DNA of 64,000 nt. It comes from Pelagibacteraceae bacterium AG-325-E13 (lineage in GTDB: Bacteria > Pseudomonadota > Alphaproteobacteria > Pelagibacterales > Pelagibacteraceae). The notes beneath the pieces were generated by a model. The model worked only from the letters and a program-made list of their open reading frames with translations. It was not told the DNA's origin and made no database searches. This document shows, one piece after another, positions 47,301 to 57,469 of this stretch. The position numbers were made by a program, and so were the translations under genes. The DNA lies in the NCBI GenBank assembly GCA_003282965.1, contig QBYF01000001.1, forward strand, positions 124,001 through 188,000. The letters are read 5' to 3'. Position 1 is the first letter of the stretch; the number at the start of each line of letters is the position of its first letter.

Positions 47301-49527
47301 ATTATTTATTATCTTTGTAATATATCTATTTAACACTACACCAATATTTGCAGAGGTAGTTGAAAAAATAAATATTTCAGGAAACAGTAGAGTTAATGAA
47401 GAAACTATAAAGATTTATGGTGGAATTAAAATTAATGAGGATTATTCGGAACAAGATTTAAACAGAATACTTATCGATTTATATTCAACCAACTTTTTTA
47501 AAGATGTAAGGATTGATTTGTCAAATAATAACTTAAATATTTATTTAATTGAGCACCCAGTCATAAATGAATTAGTTATAATAGGCGAACCGAGTAATAA
47601 ATATAAAGAGGAAATTAAAAAGATAATTAAATCTAAGGAGAAAAACTCTTATATCAAAAGCAATGTAGCAAAAGATATTGATCTTATTAAACAACTCTAT
47701 AGTTCAGTAGGGTACAATTTCAGCGAAATAGATGTCAAAATTAGAGAAATAGATAAATTAAATTTAGATTTGATATTTGAAATTAAAAAGGGTGAGGAAA
47801 CAAGAATTTCAAAGATTATATTTATAGGAGATAAAAAAATTAGAGATAAGAGATTGAGAGATATTGTAGCAAGTGAAGAACATAAATTTTGGAAAATAAT
47901 CTCAAGAAACACAAAATATAATCAAAATATGATTAATATGGATGTGAGGTTATTAAAAAATTACTATAGATCCATTGGATATTATGATGTTCAAATTAAA
48001 TCTAACTCTGCCCAAATTAGCAATAAAAGTGGTGATATTGAATTGATTTATTCGATAGATGCAGGAAACAGATATATCATAAAAAAAATCATTACCAATG
48101 CAGATCCAGTCATTGATAAAAATTTATTTTATTCACTTAATAAAGAATATCAAAGATACATTGGATCTTATTATTCTCCATTTAAAGTTAAAAAATTATT
48201 AGAAAAGATCGATGAATTAATTGCTAATAATAATTTACAATTTATCGAACATAACGTTGAGGAAATTATAGAAGAAGACTCTATAGTGATTAAGTTTAAT
48301 ATTTACGAAGGGGAAAAAGTTTTAGTAGAGAGAATAGATATAATAGGTAATAGTATTACAAATGAATCAGTTATAAGAGCAGAAATGGAGATTGACGAAG
48401 GAGATCCGTTTACTAATTTAAGTTTAGAGAAGTCTACAGCTAATATAAAATCAAGAAATATATTTAGAAAAGTTGAACATAAAGTTATAGATGGTTCTGC
48501 TCAAAATTTAAAAAAGATTGAAATTTTAGTAGAAGAAAAACCAACAGGTGAAATTAGTGCTGGAGCTGGTATTGGAACTAACGGGGGATCTTTTGCTTTT
48601 ACAGTAAAAGAAAATAATTATCTTGGAGAAGGTAAAAATGTAGGTTTTGATATTCAAATTGACCAAGACTCTTTAAAAGGAACACTTAACTACTCAGATC
48701 CAAATTATGACTTTTTGGGTAATGAATTGAACTATTATTTAACAAGTGAATCAAACGATCAACCAGATAGAGGCTATGAAAATACTATTATGGGCGCAGG
48801 TATAAGCACCTCTTTTGAACAATACAATGATGTTTTTGCATCTTTAGGTATTAGTGCAACGCATGATGATTTACGAACTCTTGACAGTGCCAGCGATTCT
48901 TTAAAAAAGCAAAGTGGAACTTTTAATGAAGTTTCCGGTAATTACGGATTTTCATTTGATAAACGAAATAGATCATTTATGCCTACAGATGGTTCAATAA
49001 TAGGTTTTAATCAAAGTTTACCGATTTACGCAGACAAAAAATTTATTGCCAATACTTTATCAGCAAGCACCTATAGAACTTTGTCACAAGATTTTATCGG
49101 TTCTACAAAAGCATTATTTACATCAATTAATGGATTGGGTGATGATGATGTTAGGCTAAGTAAAAGAAGATCTTTAAGTAGTAAAAAATTAAGAGGATTT
49201 GAAAAAGGAAAAGTAGGTCCTACAGATGGAGCTGATCATATTGGAGGAAATTATGCAGCTTCTTTAAATTTTGAGGTAAATCTTCCAAATTTCTTACCAG
49301 AAAATACTGGAGCAGACATTGGTTTCTTCTTAGATTTTGGAAATGTGTGGGGAGTTGATTACGACTCAACTATAGATGATAGTAATAAGATAAGATCCTC
49401 TACTGGTGTGTTAATGAATTGGAATTCTCCGCTAGGACCAATGAACTTTATTCTAGCAACTAATCTTTCAAAGGCATCTACAGATATTACTGAGAGCTTT
49501 AACTTTAATTTAGGAACAACATTCTAA
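47293..49527 (+). CDS. bamA: BamA, outer-membrane protein assembly factor
   Basis: A 744-residue Omp85 protein. Signal peptide about 1-20 (MRKLFIIFVIYLFNTTPIFA). Five POTRA domains run to about residue 415, beginning VEKINISGNSRVNEETI. The C-terminal 16-strand barrel includes the conserved KLRGFEKGKVGP (VRGF-type) loop and ends in aromatic F. It inserts beta-barrel proteins into the outer membrane. Confidence 0.97.
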   Translation: MRKLFIIFVIYLFNTTPIFAEVVEKINISGNSRVNEETIKIYGGIKINEDYSEQDLNRILIDLYSTNFFKDVRIDLSNNNLNIYLIEHPVINELVIIGEPSNKYKEEIKKIIKSKEKNSYIKSNVAKDIDLIKQLYSSVGYNFSEIDVKIREIDKLNLDLIFEIKKGEETRISKIIFIGDKKIRDKRLRDIVASEEHKFWKIISRNTKYNQNMINMDVRLLKNYYRSIGYYDVQIKSNSAQISNKSGDIELIYSIDAGNRYIIKKIITNADPVIDKNLFYSLNKEYQRYIGSYYSPFKVKKLLEKIDELIANNNLQFIEHNVEEIIEEDSIVIKFNIYEGEKVLVERIDIIGNSITNESVIRAEMEIDEGDPFTNLSLEKSTANIKSRNIFRKVEHKVIDGSAQNLKKIEILVEEKPTGEISAGAGIGTNGGSFAFTVKENNYLGEGKNVGFDIQIDQDSLKGTLNYSDPNYDFLGNELNYYLTSESNDQPDRGYENTIMGAGISTSFEQYNDVFASLGISATHDDLRTLDSASDSLKKQSGTFNEVSGNYGFSFDKRNRSFMPTDGSIIGFNQSLPIYADKKFIANTLSASTYRTLSQDFIGSTKALFTSINGLGDDDVRLSKRRSLSSKKLRGFEKGKVGPTDGADHIGGNYAASLNFEVNLPNFLPENTGADIGFFLDFGNVWGVDYDSTIDDSNKIRSSTGVLMNWNSPLGPMNFILATNLSKASTDITESFNFNLGTTF

Positions 49528-49528
49528 A

Positions 49529-50050
49529 ATGAAATCAATTAAAATAATTATAACTTCTTTAGCAATATTACTTTTTTTTCAAGCTAAATTATCTGCAGAA
49601 ATACGTTATGTAGATTTTAAGTACGTTTTAAATGAGAGTAAAGCTGGAAAAGAAGCTCAAATTTATCTTAAAAAAAAATTAGACAATGGTATAAAAGACC
49701 TAAAGGCAAAAGAAAAATCAATCCAAGAAGAAGAAAAAAAAATTATTCAACAAAAAAAAGTATTATCAGCGGAAGAATATAAGAAAAAAGTTAAAGCTTT
49801 AAGAGAAAAAGTTTCTTCGCTACAAACACAAAGAAATAATCTTCTTGATACTGTTGCTAAACAAAGGTCTAAAGCAAGAGCTGAACTTTTAAAAACACTG
49901 AATCCAATTATTAAAAATTATATGAAAGAAAATACTGTAAGATTAGTTCTAGAAAAAAAAAGTATATTACTAGCTGATGAAAATTTAAATATAACTGAAG
50001 AAATAACTGGTTTATTGAATAAAAAACTTAAATCTATAAAATTAAATTAA
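49529..50050 (+). CDS. skp: Skp/OmpH-family periplasmic chaperone
   Basis: A 173-residue protein with a signal peptide (about 1-23, ending KLSA), the motif [20 protein letters not shown], and a long charged coiled coil (about 50-125). Skp trimers hold unfolded outer-membrane proteins for BamA, which lies one base upstream. Sequence conservation is low, as usual; the position between bamA and lpxD supports the call. Confidence 0.9.
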   Translation: MKSIKIIITSLAILLFFQAKLSAEIRYVDFKYVLNESKAGKEAQIYLKKKLDNGIKDLKAKEKSIQEEEKKIIQQKKVLSAEEYKKKVKALREKVSSLQTQRNNLLDTVAKQRSKARAELLKTLNPIIKNYMKENTVRLVLEKKSILLADENLNITEEITGLLNKKLKSIKLN

Positions 50051-50058
50051 TTTGTTTA

Positions 50059-51021
50059 ATGAAATTACCTGTTTTTTTTAAAAAGGAAAAATCTATTTCA
50101 ATTAATAGACTTTTCCCAAAAGTTAAATCAAATACAAAAATCAATAATGTTGTGACACTAAGTAAATCCAAAAAATTTGATTTAACATTTTTCGACTCAA
50201 TTAAATATAAATCTTTTGCCCTCAACACCAAAGCTTCTTTCTGTATTACTACTGAAAAATTAGAAAAATTTCTACCTACTCACACTCAAAAAATTATTGT
50301 TAAAAAAGTGTTATTTGAATTAGCGAAAGTATTAAAAATTCTTTACCCCTCAGCTGATATAGATTATCCAGATACATCTCTTAAGTCAGTAACTAGAATT
50401 AAAATCAAAGGTGTAAAGTTTGGAAATAATGTTTTAGTTGGTAAAAATGTAAAAATAGGTACTAATACCGTAATAGGCTCTAACTCAATTATAGAACATG
50501 ATGTTGTTATAGGCAAAAGTTGTGTAGTAGGCTCTAACGTGGTTTTAAAAAATACAATAATAGGAAATAATGTTGTGATACAAGATGGAACTAAAATAGG
50601 TTTAAAAGGATTTGGCTTCATTCCCATAAAAGAAAATAATTTTAAATTTCCTCATATTGGAAGAGTAATAATAAATGACAATGTTGAAATTGCATCAGGC
50701 TGTACAATAGATAGGGGATCAGTAGATGATACAGAGATCGGAACAAACACATATCTTGATAATCAAGTCCATGTAGCACACAATGTAAAAATTGGTTCAA
50801 ACTGTATGATTGCAGGGCAAGTTGGTTTTGCAGGAAGTTCAAGTATAGGGAACAATGTATCAATAGGTGGGCAAGCAGGAATATCTGGACATTTATCTAT
50901 TGGAAATAATGTAAAGATCGGCGGAGGTAGTGGTGTAGTTAAAGATATTGAAGATAATCAAGTTGTTATGGGATATCCCGCTGTTCCTTTTAAAGAATTT
51001 ATAAAAAATTGGAAAAAATAA
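50059..51021 (+). CDS. lpxD: LpxD, UDP-3-O-acyl-glucosamine N-acyltransferase
   Basis: A 320-residue left-handed beta-helix acyltransferase of lipid A synthesis. An N-terminal uridine-binding domain precedes many hexapeptide repeats ([10 protein letters not shown] type). Catalytic His lies in [20 protein letters not shown], with [15 protein letters not shown]. Length is slightly below the usual 340. Its TAA overlaps the fabZ ATG. Confidence 0.96.
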   Translation: MKLPVFFKKEKSISINRLFPKVKSNTKINNVVTLSKSKKFDLTFFDSIKYKSFALNTKASFCITTEKLEKFLPTHTQKIIVKKVLFELAKVLKILYPSADIDYPDTSLKSVTRIKIKGVKFGNNVLVGKNVKIGTNTVIGSNSIIEHDVVIGKSCVVGSNVVLKNTIIGNNVVIQDGTKIGLKGFGFIPIKENNFKFPHIGRVIINDNVEIASGCTIDRGSVDDTEIGTNTYLDNQVHVAHNVKIGSNCMIAGQVGFAGSSSIGNNVSIGGQAGISGHLSIGNNVKIGGGSGVVKDIEDNQVVMGYPAVPFKEFIKNWKK

Positions 51022-51473
51022 TGAAAGAAACAGAAATAGATAAAAAAAAAATTGAGAGTTTACTTCCTCATAGAGAACCAATGTTATTAATAGACAAGTT
51101 AACTAAAATTGTTCCCTTAAAGTCTGCTACTGCGATAATGAATGTAAAAAAAGATGGTTTTTATGTACAAGGGCATTTTCCCGGCCAACCAGTTATGCCG
51201 GGAGTTTTAATTGTTGAAGCATTTGGACAAGCCGCTGCTGCTTTGACTGCTCACGGTATTGATCCAAAAGAATATGCTAATAAATTAGTTTATTTAATGA
51301 GTGTTGATAAAGCTAGATTTAGAAGTCCAGTTATTCCAGATTGTGAATTACATTTAGAAATAGAGGCAATAAGATCTCATGGAAGAGTATGGAAATATAA
51401 AGGTATAGCTAAAGTTGACGGAAAGAAAATGGCTGATGCCGAATGGTCAGCAACAATAGTTGACAGAAAATAA
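51021..51473 (+). CDS. fabZ: FabZ, 3-hydroxyacyl-ACP dehydratase
   Basis: A 150-residue hotdog-fold dehydratase of fatty-acid elongation. LLPHREPMLLIDKL at the N-terminus, then catalytic His and Glu in QGHFPGQPVMPGVLIVEAFG. ATG 51021 (TAATG with lpxD) is preferred over an in-frame TTG at 51009. The stop overlaps lpxA (TAATG). Confidence 0.97.
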   Translation: MKETEIDKKKIESLLPHREPMLLIDKLTKIVPLKSATAIMNVKKDGFYVQGHFPGQPVMPGVLIVEAFGQAAAALTAHGIDPKEYANKLVYLMSVDKARFRSPVIPDCELHLEIEAIRSHGRVWKYKGIAKVDGKKMADAEWSATIVDRK

Positions 51474-52252
51474 TGATTGATAAATCAAGTGTAGTAGATC
51501 CGAAAGCTAAAATTTCAAACAATGTAAAGATTGGGCCCTTTTGTTATGTTGGCCCAAATGTTGAACTTAATGAAAACGTTGAGCTAGTATCGAACGTACA
51601 TATAGAGGGATATACAAAAATTGGCAAAGGAACTAGAGTTTTTCCATTTGCTAGTATTGGCACTCAGCCACAAGATTTAAAATTTAAGGGTGAAAAAAAT
51701 AGTTTAGATATTGGTGAGAACAACTTAATTCGAGAGTATGTAACAATAAATCCAGGCACAGAAGGTGGAGGTTCGAAAACAAAAATCGGTAACAACTGCT
51801 TATTTATGATTTCTTCCCATGTAGCTCACGATTGTAAAATTGGTAATAACGTAATAATTGCTAATAATGTTCCTTTAGGAGGCCATGTAACTATTGAGGA
51901 CTCTGTTGTAATTGGAGGTAACTCAGCGGTTCAACAATTTACAAGAATTGGCAGATTGGCAATGATAGGAGGAATGACCGGAGTATTAAAAGACGTTATT
52001 CCATTTGGTTTATCTATAGGAAATAGAAATCATCTCCAAGGATTGAACTTAATAGGATTAAGAAGAAAGAAATATGATAATCAAAAAATAATGGGCTTAA
52101 GTAAAGCTTACAAAGAAATTTTTACATCAAAAAATTTGCATGAAAATTTAACTAAAATTAATAGCGAACATAAAGGCAACGAGCTGGTAAACGAAGTAAT
52201 AACTTTCATAGAAAAAGATAAAAAAAGACCTATTTGTTCACCACTGAGTTAA
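51473..52252 (+). CDS. lpxA: LpxA, UDP-GlcNAc O-acyltransferase
   Basis: A 259-residue hexapeptide-repeat enzyme for the first step of lipid A synthesis. IGPFCYVGPNVEL, FASIGTQPQDLKFKGE, the catalytic-His segment SSHVAHDCKIGNNVIIANNV, and GLNLIGLRRK are conserved. Translationally coupled to fabZ. Confidence 0.97.
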   Translation: MIDKSSVVDPKAKISNNVKIGPFCYVGPNVELNENVELVSNVHIEGYTKIGKGTRVFPFASIGTQPQDLKFKGEKNSLDIGENNLIREYVTINPGTEGGGSKTKIGNNCLFMISSHVAHDCKIGNNVIIANNVPLGGHVTIEDSVVIGGNSAVQQFTRIGRLAMIGGMTGVLKDVIPFGLSIGNRNHLQGLNLIGLRRKKYDNQKIMGLSKAYKEIFTSKNLHENLTKINSEHKGNELVNEVITFIEKDKKRPICSPLS

Positions 52253-52259
52253 AATAATT

Positions 52260-53051
52260 ATGATTGGTCTAATATTTGGAGAAACTGATTTTCCAAAACA
52301 AATCCTAAAAAAAATAAAGAATAAAAAAAAATATTTAATCATTGATCTATCAAAAAAAAAAATTTTTAAAAAAAATAAATTTTCTTATTCCGTATCATTG
52401 GGTCAATTTGGAAAGATCATAAAAATTTTAAAAGAAAACAATTGTAAAAAAGTATTATTTGCTGGAAAAGTAAAAAAACCAAAATTTTCTAAACTGCGGC
52501 TAGATTTAACAGCAGTTTATTACATGCCTAGAATTATAAAAAGCTCTAAACTAGGTGATGCAGCTATTTTGAAAGAAATAATTTATATTTTTAAAAAAGA
52601 AAAAATTAAAACGATTAGTTCCTTAGCATTTAATCCTGAATTAACATTAAAAAAAGGAAATTATACAATAACAAAGCCTAACAGGTCAGATAAGTTTGAT
52701 ATTAATAAAGCTATAAAAACTTTAAATAATTTAGGCAAATATACTTTTAGCCAGGGAGCTGTTGTCAGAAATAAAAAAGTGATTGCTATTGAAGGGAAAG
52801 GCGGTACTCAAAAAATGCTTAAAAAGTGTAAAAGTAAAAAATTCAGAAATCAAGGTGTATTAGTTAAATTACCTAAAAAAAAACAGGACTTTAGAATTGA
52901 TTTGCCTACCGTTGGTTTACAAACTTTTAAACAGTGTAAATCAGCAGGACTAAAAGGAATTGTATTGAAAAGCAGACAAAACGTTTTTTTGGAAAGAAAA
53001 AAATGCATTAATTTTGCTAATAAAAATAGAATGTTTGTCTCAGTTAAATGA
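52260..53051 (+). CDS. lpxI: LpxI, UDP-2,3-diacylglucosamine diphosphatase
   Basis: A 263-residue DUF1009/LpxI protein, the alphaproteobacterial substitute for LpxH. GLIFGETDFPKQILK at the N-terminus, SLGQFGKIIKILKENNCKKV, KLGDAAILKEI, and the C-terminal FRIDLPTVGLQTFKQCKSAG with IVLKSRQNVFLER. It is lysine-rich. It overlaps the sugar dehydrogenase gene by 4 bases. Confidence 0.94.
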   Translation: MIGLIFGETDFPKQILKKIKNKKKYLIIDLSKKKIFKKNKFSYSVSLGQFGKIIKILKENNCKKVLFAGKVKKPKFSKLRLDLTAVYYMPRIIKSSKLGDAAILKEIIYIFKKEKIKTISSLAFNPELTLKKGNYTITKPNRSDKFDINKAIKTLNNLGKYTFSQGAVVRNKKVIAIEGKGGTQKMLKKCKSKKFRNQGVLVKLPKKKQDFRIDLPTVGLQTFKQCKSAGLKGIVLKSRQNVFLERKKCINFANKNRMFVSVK

Positions 53052-54109
53052 AAAAATTAATTATTATCTTATTTTTTTTTGGTTTTTCTAATTTATATGC
53101 TTTAGAAATTAAATTAGAAAAAATTGCTGATGGTCTGAAAAAGCCATGGAGCCACTCTTTTATCGATCAAAAAAATTTGATCATTACGGAAAAGTCAGGA
53201 AAATTATTTACTTTAAATTTAATAGATAAAAAAATTTCAGAAATAAAACATAATCTTTCAGTTTTAGAAGACGGGCAAGGTGGATTACTTGATGTTTTCT
53301 ACGATAAAGAACAAGTTTATGTTTCATATTCTGAAAATAGAGGTGATTGGAAGTCAAGTACTTCCGTAGCAAAAGGTAAATTTAATAAAAAAAATATTGA
53401 GTTTAAAAATATTTTTAGAGCAGAACCTCCAATTGACTCAGGTTACCACTTTGGTTCAAGATTGGCTATTAAGGGTAATCATTTATATATAACTGCAGGA
53501 GAACGTGGACAGGGAATGATAGCTCAAGACGCCAGTAAACATCCTGGAAGTGTTATTAGAATTAATTTGGACGGTTCCATTCCTAAAGATAATCCAAAAT
53601 TTAAAGGTAAAAAAGATTGGTTGCCTGAAATTTTTCAAATTGGAGTTAGAAATCCTCAAGGATTAGCCCTTTCTCCGTTTGATGATAAAATATATATGAC
53701 TAATCACGGAGCTAAAGGTGGGGATTGGTTTGGTACAGCAAATTTTGCAGAAAATTATGGATGGAAAATATTAGGTTGGGGTGGAACCAATTATTCTGGA
53801 ACCAAAATAGGCCCAAAGTGGAAACCTGGTTTTACAAAAGCAATTAAATATTGGGTTCCTTCAATAGCAGTCAGTGCAATGACTATTTATAATGGAACTA
53901 CATTCAAAGAATGGAATGGTGACGCTTTAGTTGCTTCATTAAAAGATCAATCTTTGAGAAAAATTAAATTTAAAAACAATAAATTTATAAATGAAGAAAT
54001 TATTTTTAAAGATAATATAGGTAGAATAAGAGATATAAAAATACATAAAGAAACCGGAGACCTTTACATGCTGTCAGATAATGGAGAACTTTGGAGAATG
54101 TATAAATGA
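53048..54109 (+). CDS. Secreted PQQ-type sugar dehydrogenase (aldose dehydrogenase-like)
   Basis: A 353-residue beta-propeller protein with a signal peptide (1-18, ending NLYA), so periplasmic. KKPWSHSFIDQKNLIITEKS, the histidine motif GYHFGSRLAIKGNHLYITAG, RNPQGLALSP, NHGAKGGDWFG and YGWKILGWGG match soluble aldose dehydrogenases (Asd/YliI type) that use PQQ and calcium. It is overlapped by 4 bases on both sides with lpxI and lpxB, an unusual place inside a lipid A operon. No PQQ synthesis genes are in the window. Substrate is unknown. Confidence 0.9.
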   Translation: MKKLIIILFFFGFSNLYALEIKLEKIADGLKKPWSHSFIDQKNLIITEKSGKLFTLNLIDKKISEIKHNLSVLEDGQGGLLDVFYDKEQVYVSYSENRGDWKSSTSVAKGKFNKKNIEFKNIFRAEPPIDSGYHFGSRLAIKGNHLYITAGERGQGMIAQDASKHPGSVIRINLDGSIPKDNPKFKGKKDWLPEIFQIGVRNPQGLALSPFDDKIYMTNHGAKGGDWFGTANFAENYGWKILGWGGTNYSGTKIGPKWKPGFTKAIKYWVPSIAVSAMTIYNGTTFKEWNGDALVASLKDQSLRKIKFKNNKFINEEIIFKDNIGRIRDIKIHKETGDLYMLSDNGELWRMYK

Positions 54110-55236
54110 AAAAGGTATTTATTCTTACAGGCGAGACATCGGGAGACAAATTAGCATCAAAAGTAATTAGTGATTTAAAAAAAATAAATCAAAATATAGA
54201 ATTTTTATCTGTAGGAGGAGAACACCTTCAATCTTTGGGTATAAAATCTATTTATGATTTAAAAGAGATTACCTATTTAGGTTTTACTAATGTAATTTTA
54301 AATATATTTAAAATAAATAGAAAAATTAATGAAACTGTAAAATCAATCATAGATTATAATCCAGATGTACTGTTTACGGTTGATAGTCCTGACTTTACTC
54401 TTAGGGTTGCTGAAAAGGTAAAAAAGATAAATACTAAAATTAAAACTGTTCATTATGTAGCCCCACAAGTTTGGGTTTGGAGAGAAGGAAGAGTTAAAAA
54501 GATTAAAAATTTTATAGATCATATTTTATTATTGTTTAATTTTGAAAAAAAATATTTTGAAAAAGAAAATGTTAGCTGTGAATTTGTTGGCCATCCATTA
54601 TTACAAAATAAGGAAAGAAGTAAAATTGATATCAATCAAATCATAGGTAAAAATAAAGCCTTAATCTCTGTGTTCGCGGGAAGTCGTAAGTCAGAAATTC
54701 TTGTGTTAATGCCAATTTTATTAGATTTTATAAAATTAATGAATGAGAAGTACACAGATATGACCTATGTGTTTCATTCTACAAAAGAATATTCAGATCT
54801 TATCAAATCATTCATCAATGAAACCAGTCTAAAAAATTGTGAAATAGTAAGTGACGATAAAATTAAATCTCATATTTTACAAAAGTCTGTGTTTGCTGTT
54901 GCTAAATCTGGAACAGTTTCTTTAGAAATCTCAAATGCAAAGATACCATCAATTATTCTTTATAAGATGGGTTTTATAAATTTTATGATAGTTAAAAGTC
55001 TAATTAAAACAAAATATGCAAATATTATAAACTTTGCAGCTAATGAAGAAGTCATACCTGAACTTCTTCAATCTAATTGTAATTCTAAAAATATTTTTAA
55101 ACACGTAAGTAATTTTTTAGAAGATCCAAATAAAATTAAAGAACAAGTTAGTAGAGTTCAAAGCATTTTAGATAAACTTAAAATCAATGGATCTTCTTCA
55201 GAATTAGCAAGTTTATCATTAAATAAATTTTTGTAA
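54106..55236 (+). CDS. lpxB: LpxB, lipid-A-disaccharide synthase
   Basis: A 376-residue GT19 glycosyltransferase joining the two glucosamine units of lipid A. ILTGETSGDKLASKVI at the N-terminus, VHYVAPQVWVWREGRVKKIK, CEFVGHPLLQ, and AVAKSGTVSLEISNAKIPSI are conserved. It overlaps the sugar dehydrogenase by 4 bases and shares its last base with the next gene. Confidence 0.96.
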   Translation: MKKVFILTGETSGDKLASKVISDLKKINQNIEFLSVGGEHLQSLGIKSIYDLKEITYLGFTNVILNIFKINRKINETVKSIIDYNPDVLFTVDSPDFTLRVAEKVKKINTKIKTVHYVAPQVWVWREGRVKKIKNFIDHILLLFNFEKKYFEKENVSCEFVGHPLLQNKERSKIDINQIIGKNKALISVFAGSRKSEILVLMPILLDFIKLMNEKYTDMTYVFHSTKEYSDLIKSFINETSLKNCEIVSDDKIKSHILQKSVFAVAKSGTVSLEISNAKIPSIILYKMGFINFMIVKSLIKTKYANIINFAANEEVIPELLQSNCNSKNIFKHVSNFLEDPNKIKEQVSRVQSILDKLKINGSSSELASLSLNKFL

Positions 55237-56162
55237 TGTTGGTTTATAAACATAGTGATTGTTTGCTTAAAGATAATGGATTTAACCATCCCGAAAGAAA
55301 AGAAAGAATAAATAGTATCCTAGAATCTATTGAACAAATAAAAGATTTTGAGATTAATTTTAAGGATGCTCCTCTAGCTAATATTGAAACAATTTCTTTA
55401 GTTCATCCCAAAAAACATATTGAAAAAATATTTTCTAATATACCTAAATCAGGATTAATAGGTGTAGAAAAAGAACCTTATGCAGACACTATGCTTTGTC
55501 CTAATAGTAAAAAAGCTATTTTAAGATCCTGTGGAGCTGGAATCGCTGCAGCAGATGATTTGATAAAAAAAAATGAAAGAGTATTTTGTGCTATTAGACC
55601 TCCAGGACATCATGCAGAGACAACAAAAGCTATGGGTTTTTGTTTTATAAATAATATTGCAGTTTCGGTTAAATATTTGCAGAATAAATACAAAGTTAAC
55701 AAAATAGCTATAATAGACTTTGATGTACATCATGGTAATGGAACACAAGAGATTTTTTATAAGGATGAAACTGTATTATATGCCTCTTCCCATGAATTTC
55801 CATTATTTCCGGGAACAGGTTCTGAACAAGAAACTGGTGTAGGCAATATTTTTAACGCTCCACTTAAAACTGGAATGAAAGGTAAAGAATTTTTGAAAAT
55901 ATTTGATCAAAAAATACTTAGACCAATAGATAAATTCAAGCCAGAGATAATTCTCATCTCTGCTGGATTTGATGCCCATGTTAGAGATCCTCTGGCAAAT
56001 ATTAAACTAGAATCAGAGGATTTTTATCAAATAACTAAACAAATTGTTGATTTGGCAAATATACATTCTAAAGGTAGAGTAATTTCTTTTTTGGAAGGTG
56101 GTTACGATTTGCTAGCTTTATCAGAAAGTATAAAGCAGCATTTATTAGCATTAAAAAATTAA
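55236..56162 (+). CDS. Histone-deacetylase-family amidohydrolase
   Basis: A 308-residue zinc deacetylase of the arginase/HDAC fold (AcuC/acetylpolyamine amidohydrolase relatives). Active-site histidines H125-H126 are in RPPGHHAETT, zinc ligands D163 and H165 in DFDVHHGNGTQ and the third Asp in SAGFDAHVRDPL; EGGYDL is near the end. Bacterial members deacetylate polyamines, acetoin-related proteins or lysines; the substrate here is unknown. It is coupled to lpxB by TAATG. Confidence 0.95.
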   Translation: MLVYKHSDCLLKDNGFNHPERKERINSILESIEQIKDFEINFKDAPLANIETISLVHPKKHIEKIFSNIPKSGLIGVEKEPYADTMLCPNSKKAILRSCGAGIAAADDLIKKNERVFCAIRPPGHHAETTKAMGFCFINNIAVSVKYLQNKYKVNKIAIIDFDVHHGNGTQEIFYKDETVLYASSHEFPLFPGTGSEQETGVGNIFNAPLKTGMKGKEFLKIFDQKILRPIDKFKPEIILISAGFDAHVRDPLANIKLESEDFYQITKQIVDLANIHSKGRVISFLEGGYDLLALSESIKQHLLALKN

Positions 56163-56241
56163 ATATCCACAACACCCCAAATCGTACATAGAGATTATAA
56201 AATATAATAGTAATTATTTCTTAATAAAATATAGTGATTCT

Positions 56242-56873
<632 letters not shown>

Positions 56874-56877
<4 letters not shown>

Positions 56878-57203
56878 TTAAGATTTGTAACGACTCCGAT
56901 TAACATTCTCAAAACAGAAAGCACAATATACACTTGAGCTATAGTTCCCCAAGCCCATTGTTTTTTTTTAGGTTTAAACTTTGATGCAGATCTCCATGTA
57001 CCTACTATAACCAATATTAAGTAAACAAATTGAAAAGGAACAAAAAATAAAATTGCATAACTAGTCTCTGGAAGCACAATCGCGGGGAGGCTAACAATTG
57101 TTCCTCCAATGATGTAAAAAACCCAAAAATTTGTTACTAATGACTCATTACCATTCCATAAATTTGTTATAAAATTTTGTTTTTTTGATTTTTTCATAAT
57201 CAA
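56874..57203 (-). CDS. Small hypothetical membrane protein
   Basis: A 109-residue protein with about three hydrophobic helices (25-47, 49-69 and 84-105). The motif NLWNGNESLVTNFWVFYIIG near the start and GTWRSASKFK in the middle resemble small inner-membrane proteins often annotated as hypothetical. ATG codons 1 and 3 are alternative starts. It is convergent with the Pro-Glu protein (4-base overlap) and divergent from the gene at 57289. Function unknown. Confidence 0.72.
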
Positions 57204-57288
57204 AATATGGGCAATCTTTTAATATAATGCAACTAAAAAAAGAAAATAATTGACTTGAATTTAATATATTAATCTGAGAATCTAAATT

Positions 57289-57465
57289 ATGAAAAAAATA
57301 ATGCAAGGTATAGGATCTTTACTTATAGTATTTGCTATAGCTGACTTTGGTTTATCATACATGGGATATAATTTAACTCCATTTTTACCAGATGGTATTT
57401 CTAGATTCAGTCCAATAATTATAGGATTGATAGGTGGAGCTTTAGTAAAGGTTGATTGGAAATGA
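57289..57465 (+). CDS. 58-residue hypothetical membrane protein
   Basis: A short ORF from ATG 57289 to TGA 57465. Two hydrophobic stretches (about 6-24 GIGSLLIVFAIADFGLSY and 43-53 IIIGLIGGALV) flank a Pro/Gly-containing turn with NLTPFLPDG. It lies in the gap before the DUF2167 gene and ends 4 bases ahead of that gene's likely start, consistent with translational coupling. The codon usage and hydrophobic plan look like a real small membrane protein. No family is recognised. Confidence 0.6.
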   Translation: MKKIMQGIGSLLIVFAIADFGLSYMGYNLTPFLPDGISRFSPIIIGLIGGALVKVDWK

Positions 57466-57469
57466 AATT

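Noticed and set aside
53048..54109. lpxK or another lipid A enzyme between lpxI and lpxB
   Set aside because: The protein is a secreted beta-propeller with aldose dehydrogenase motifs and no P-loop kinase motif.
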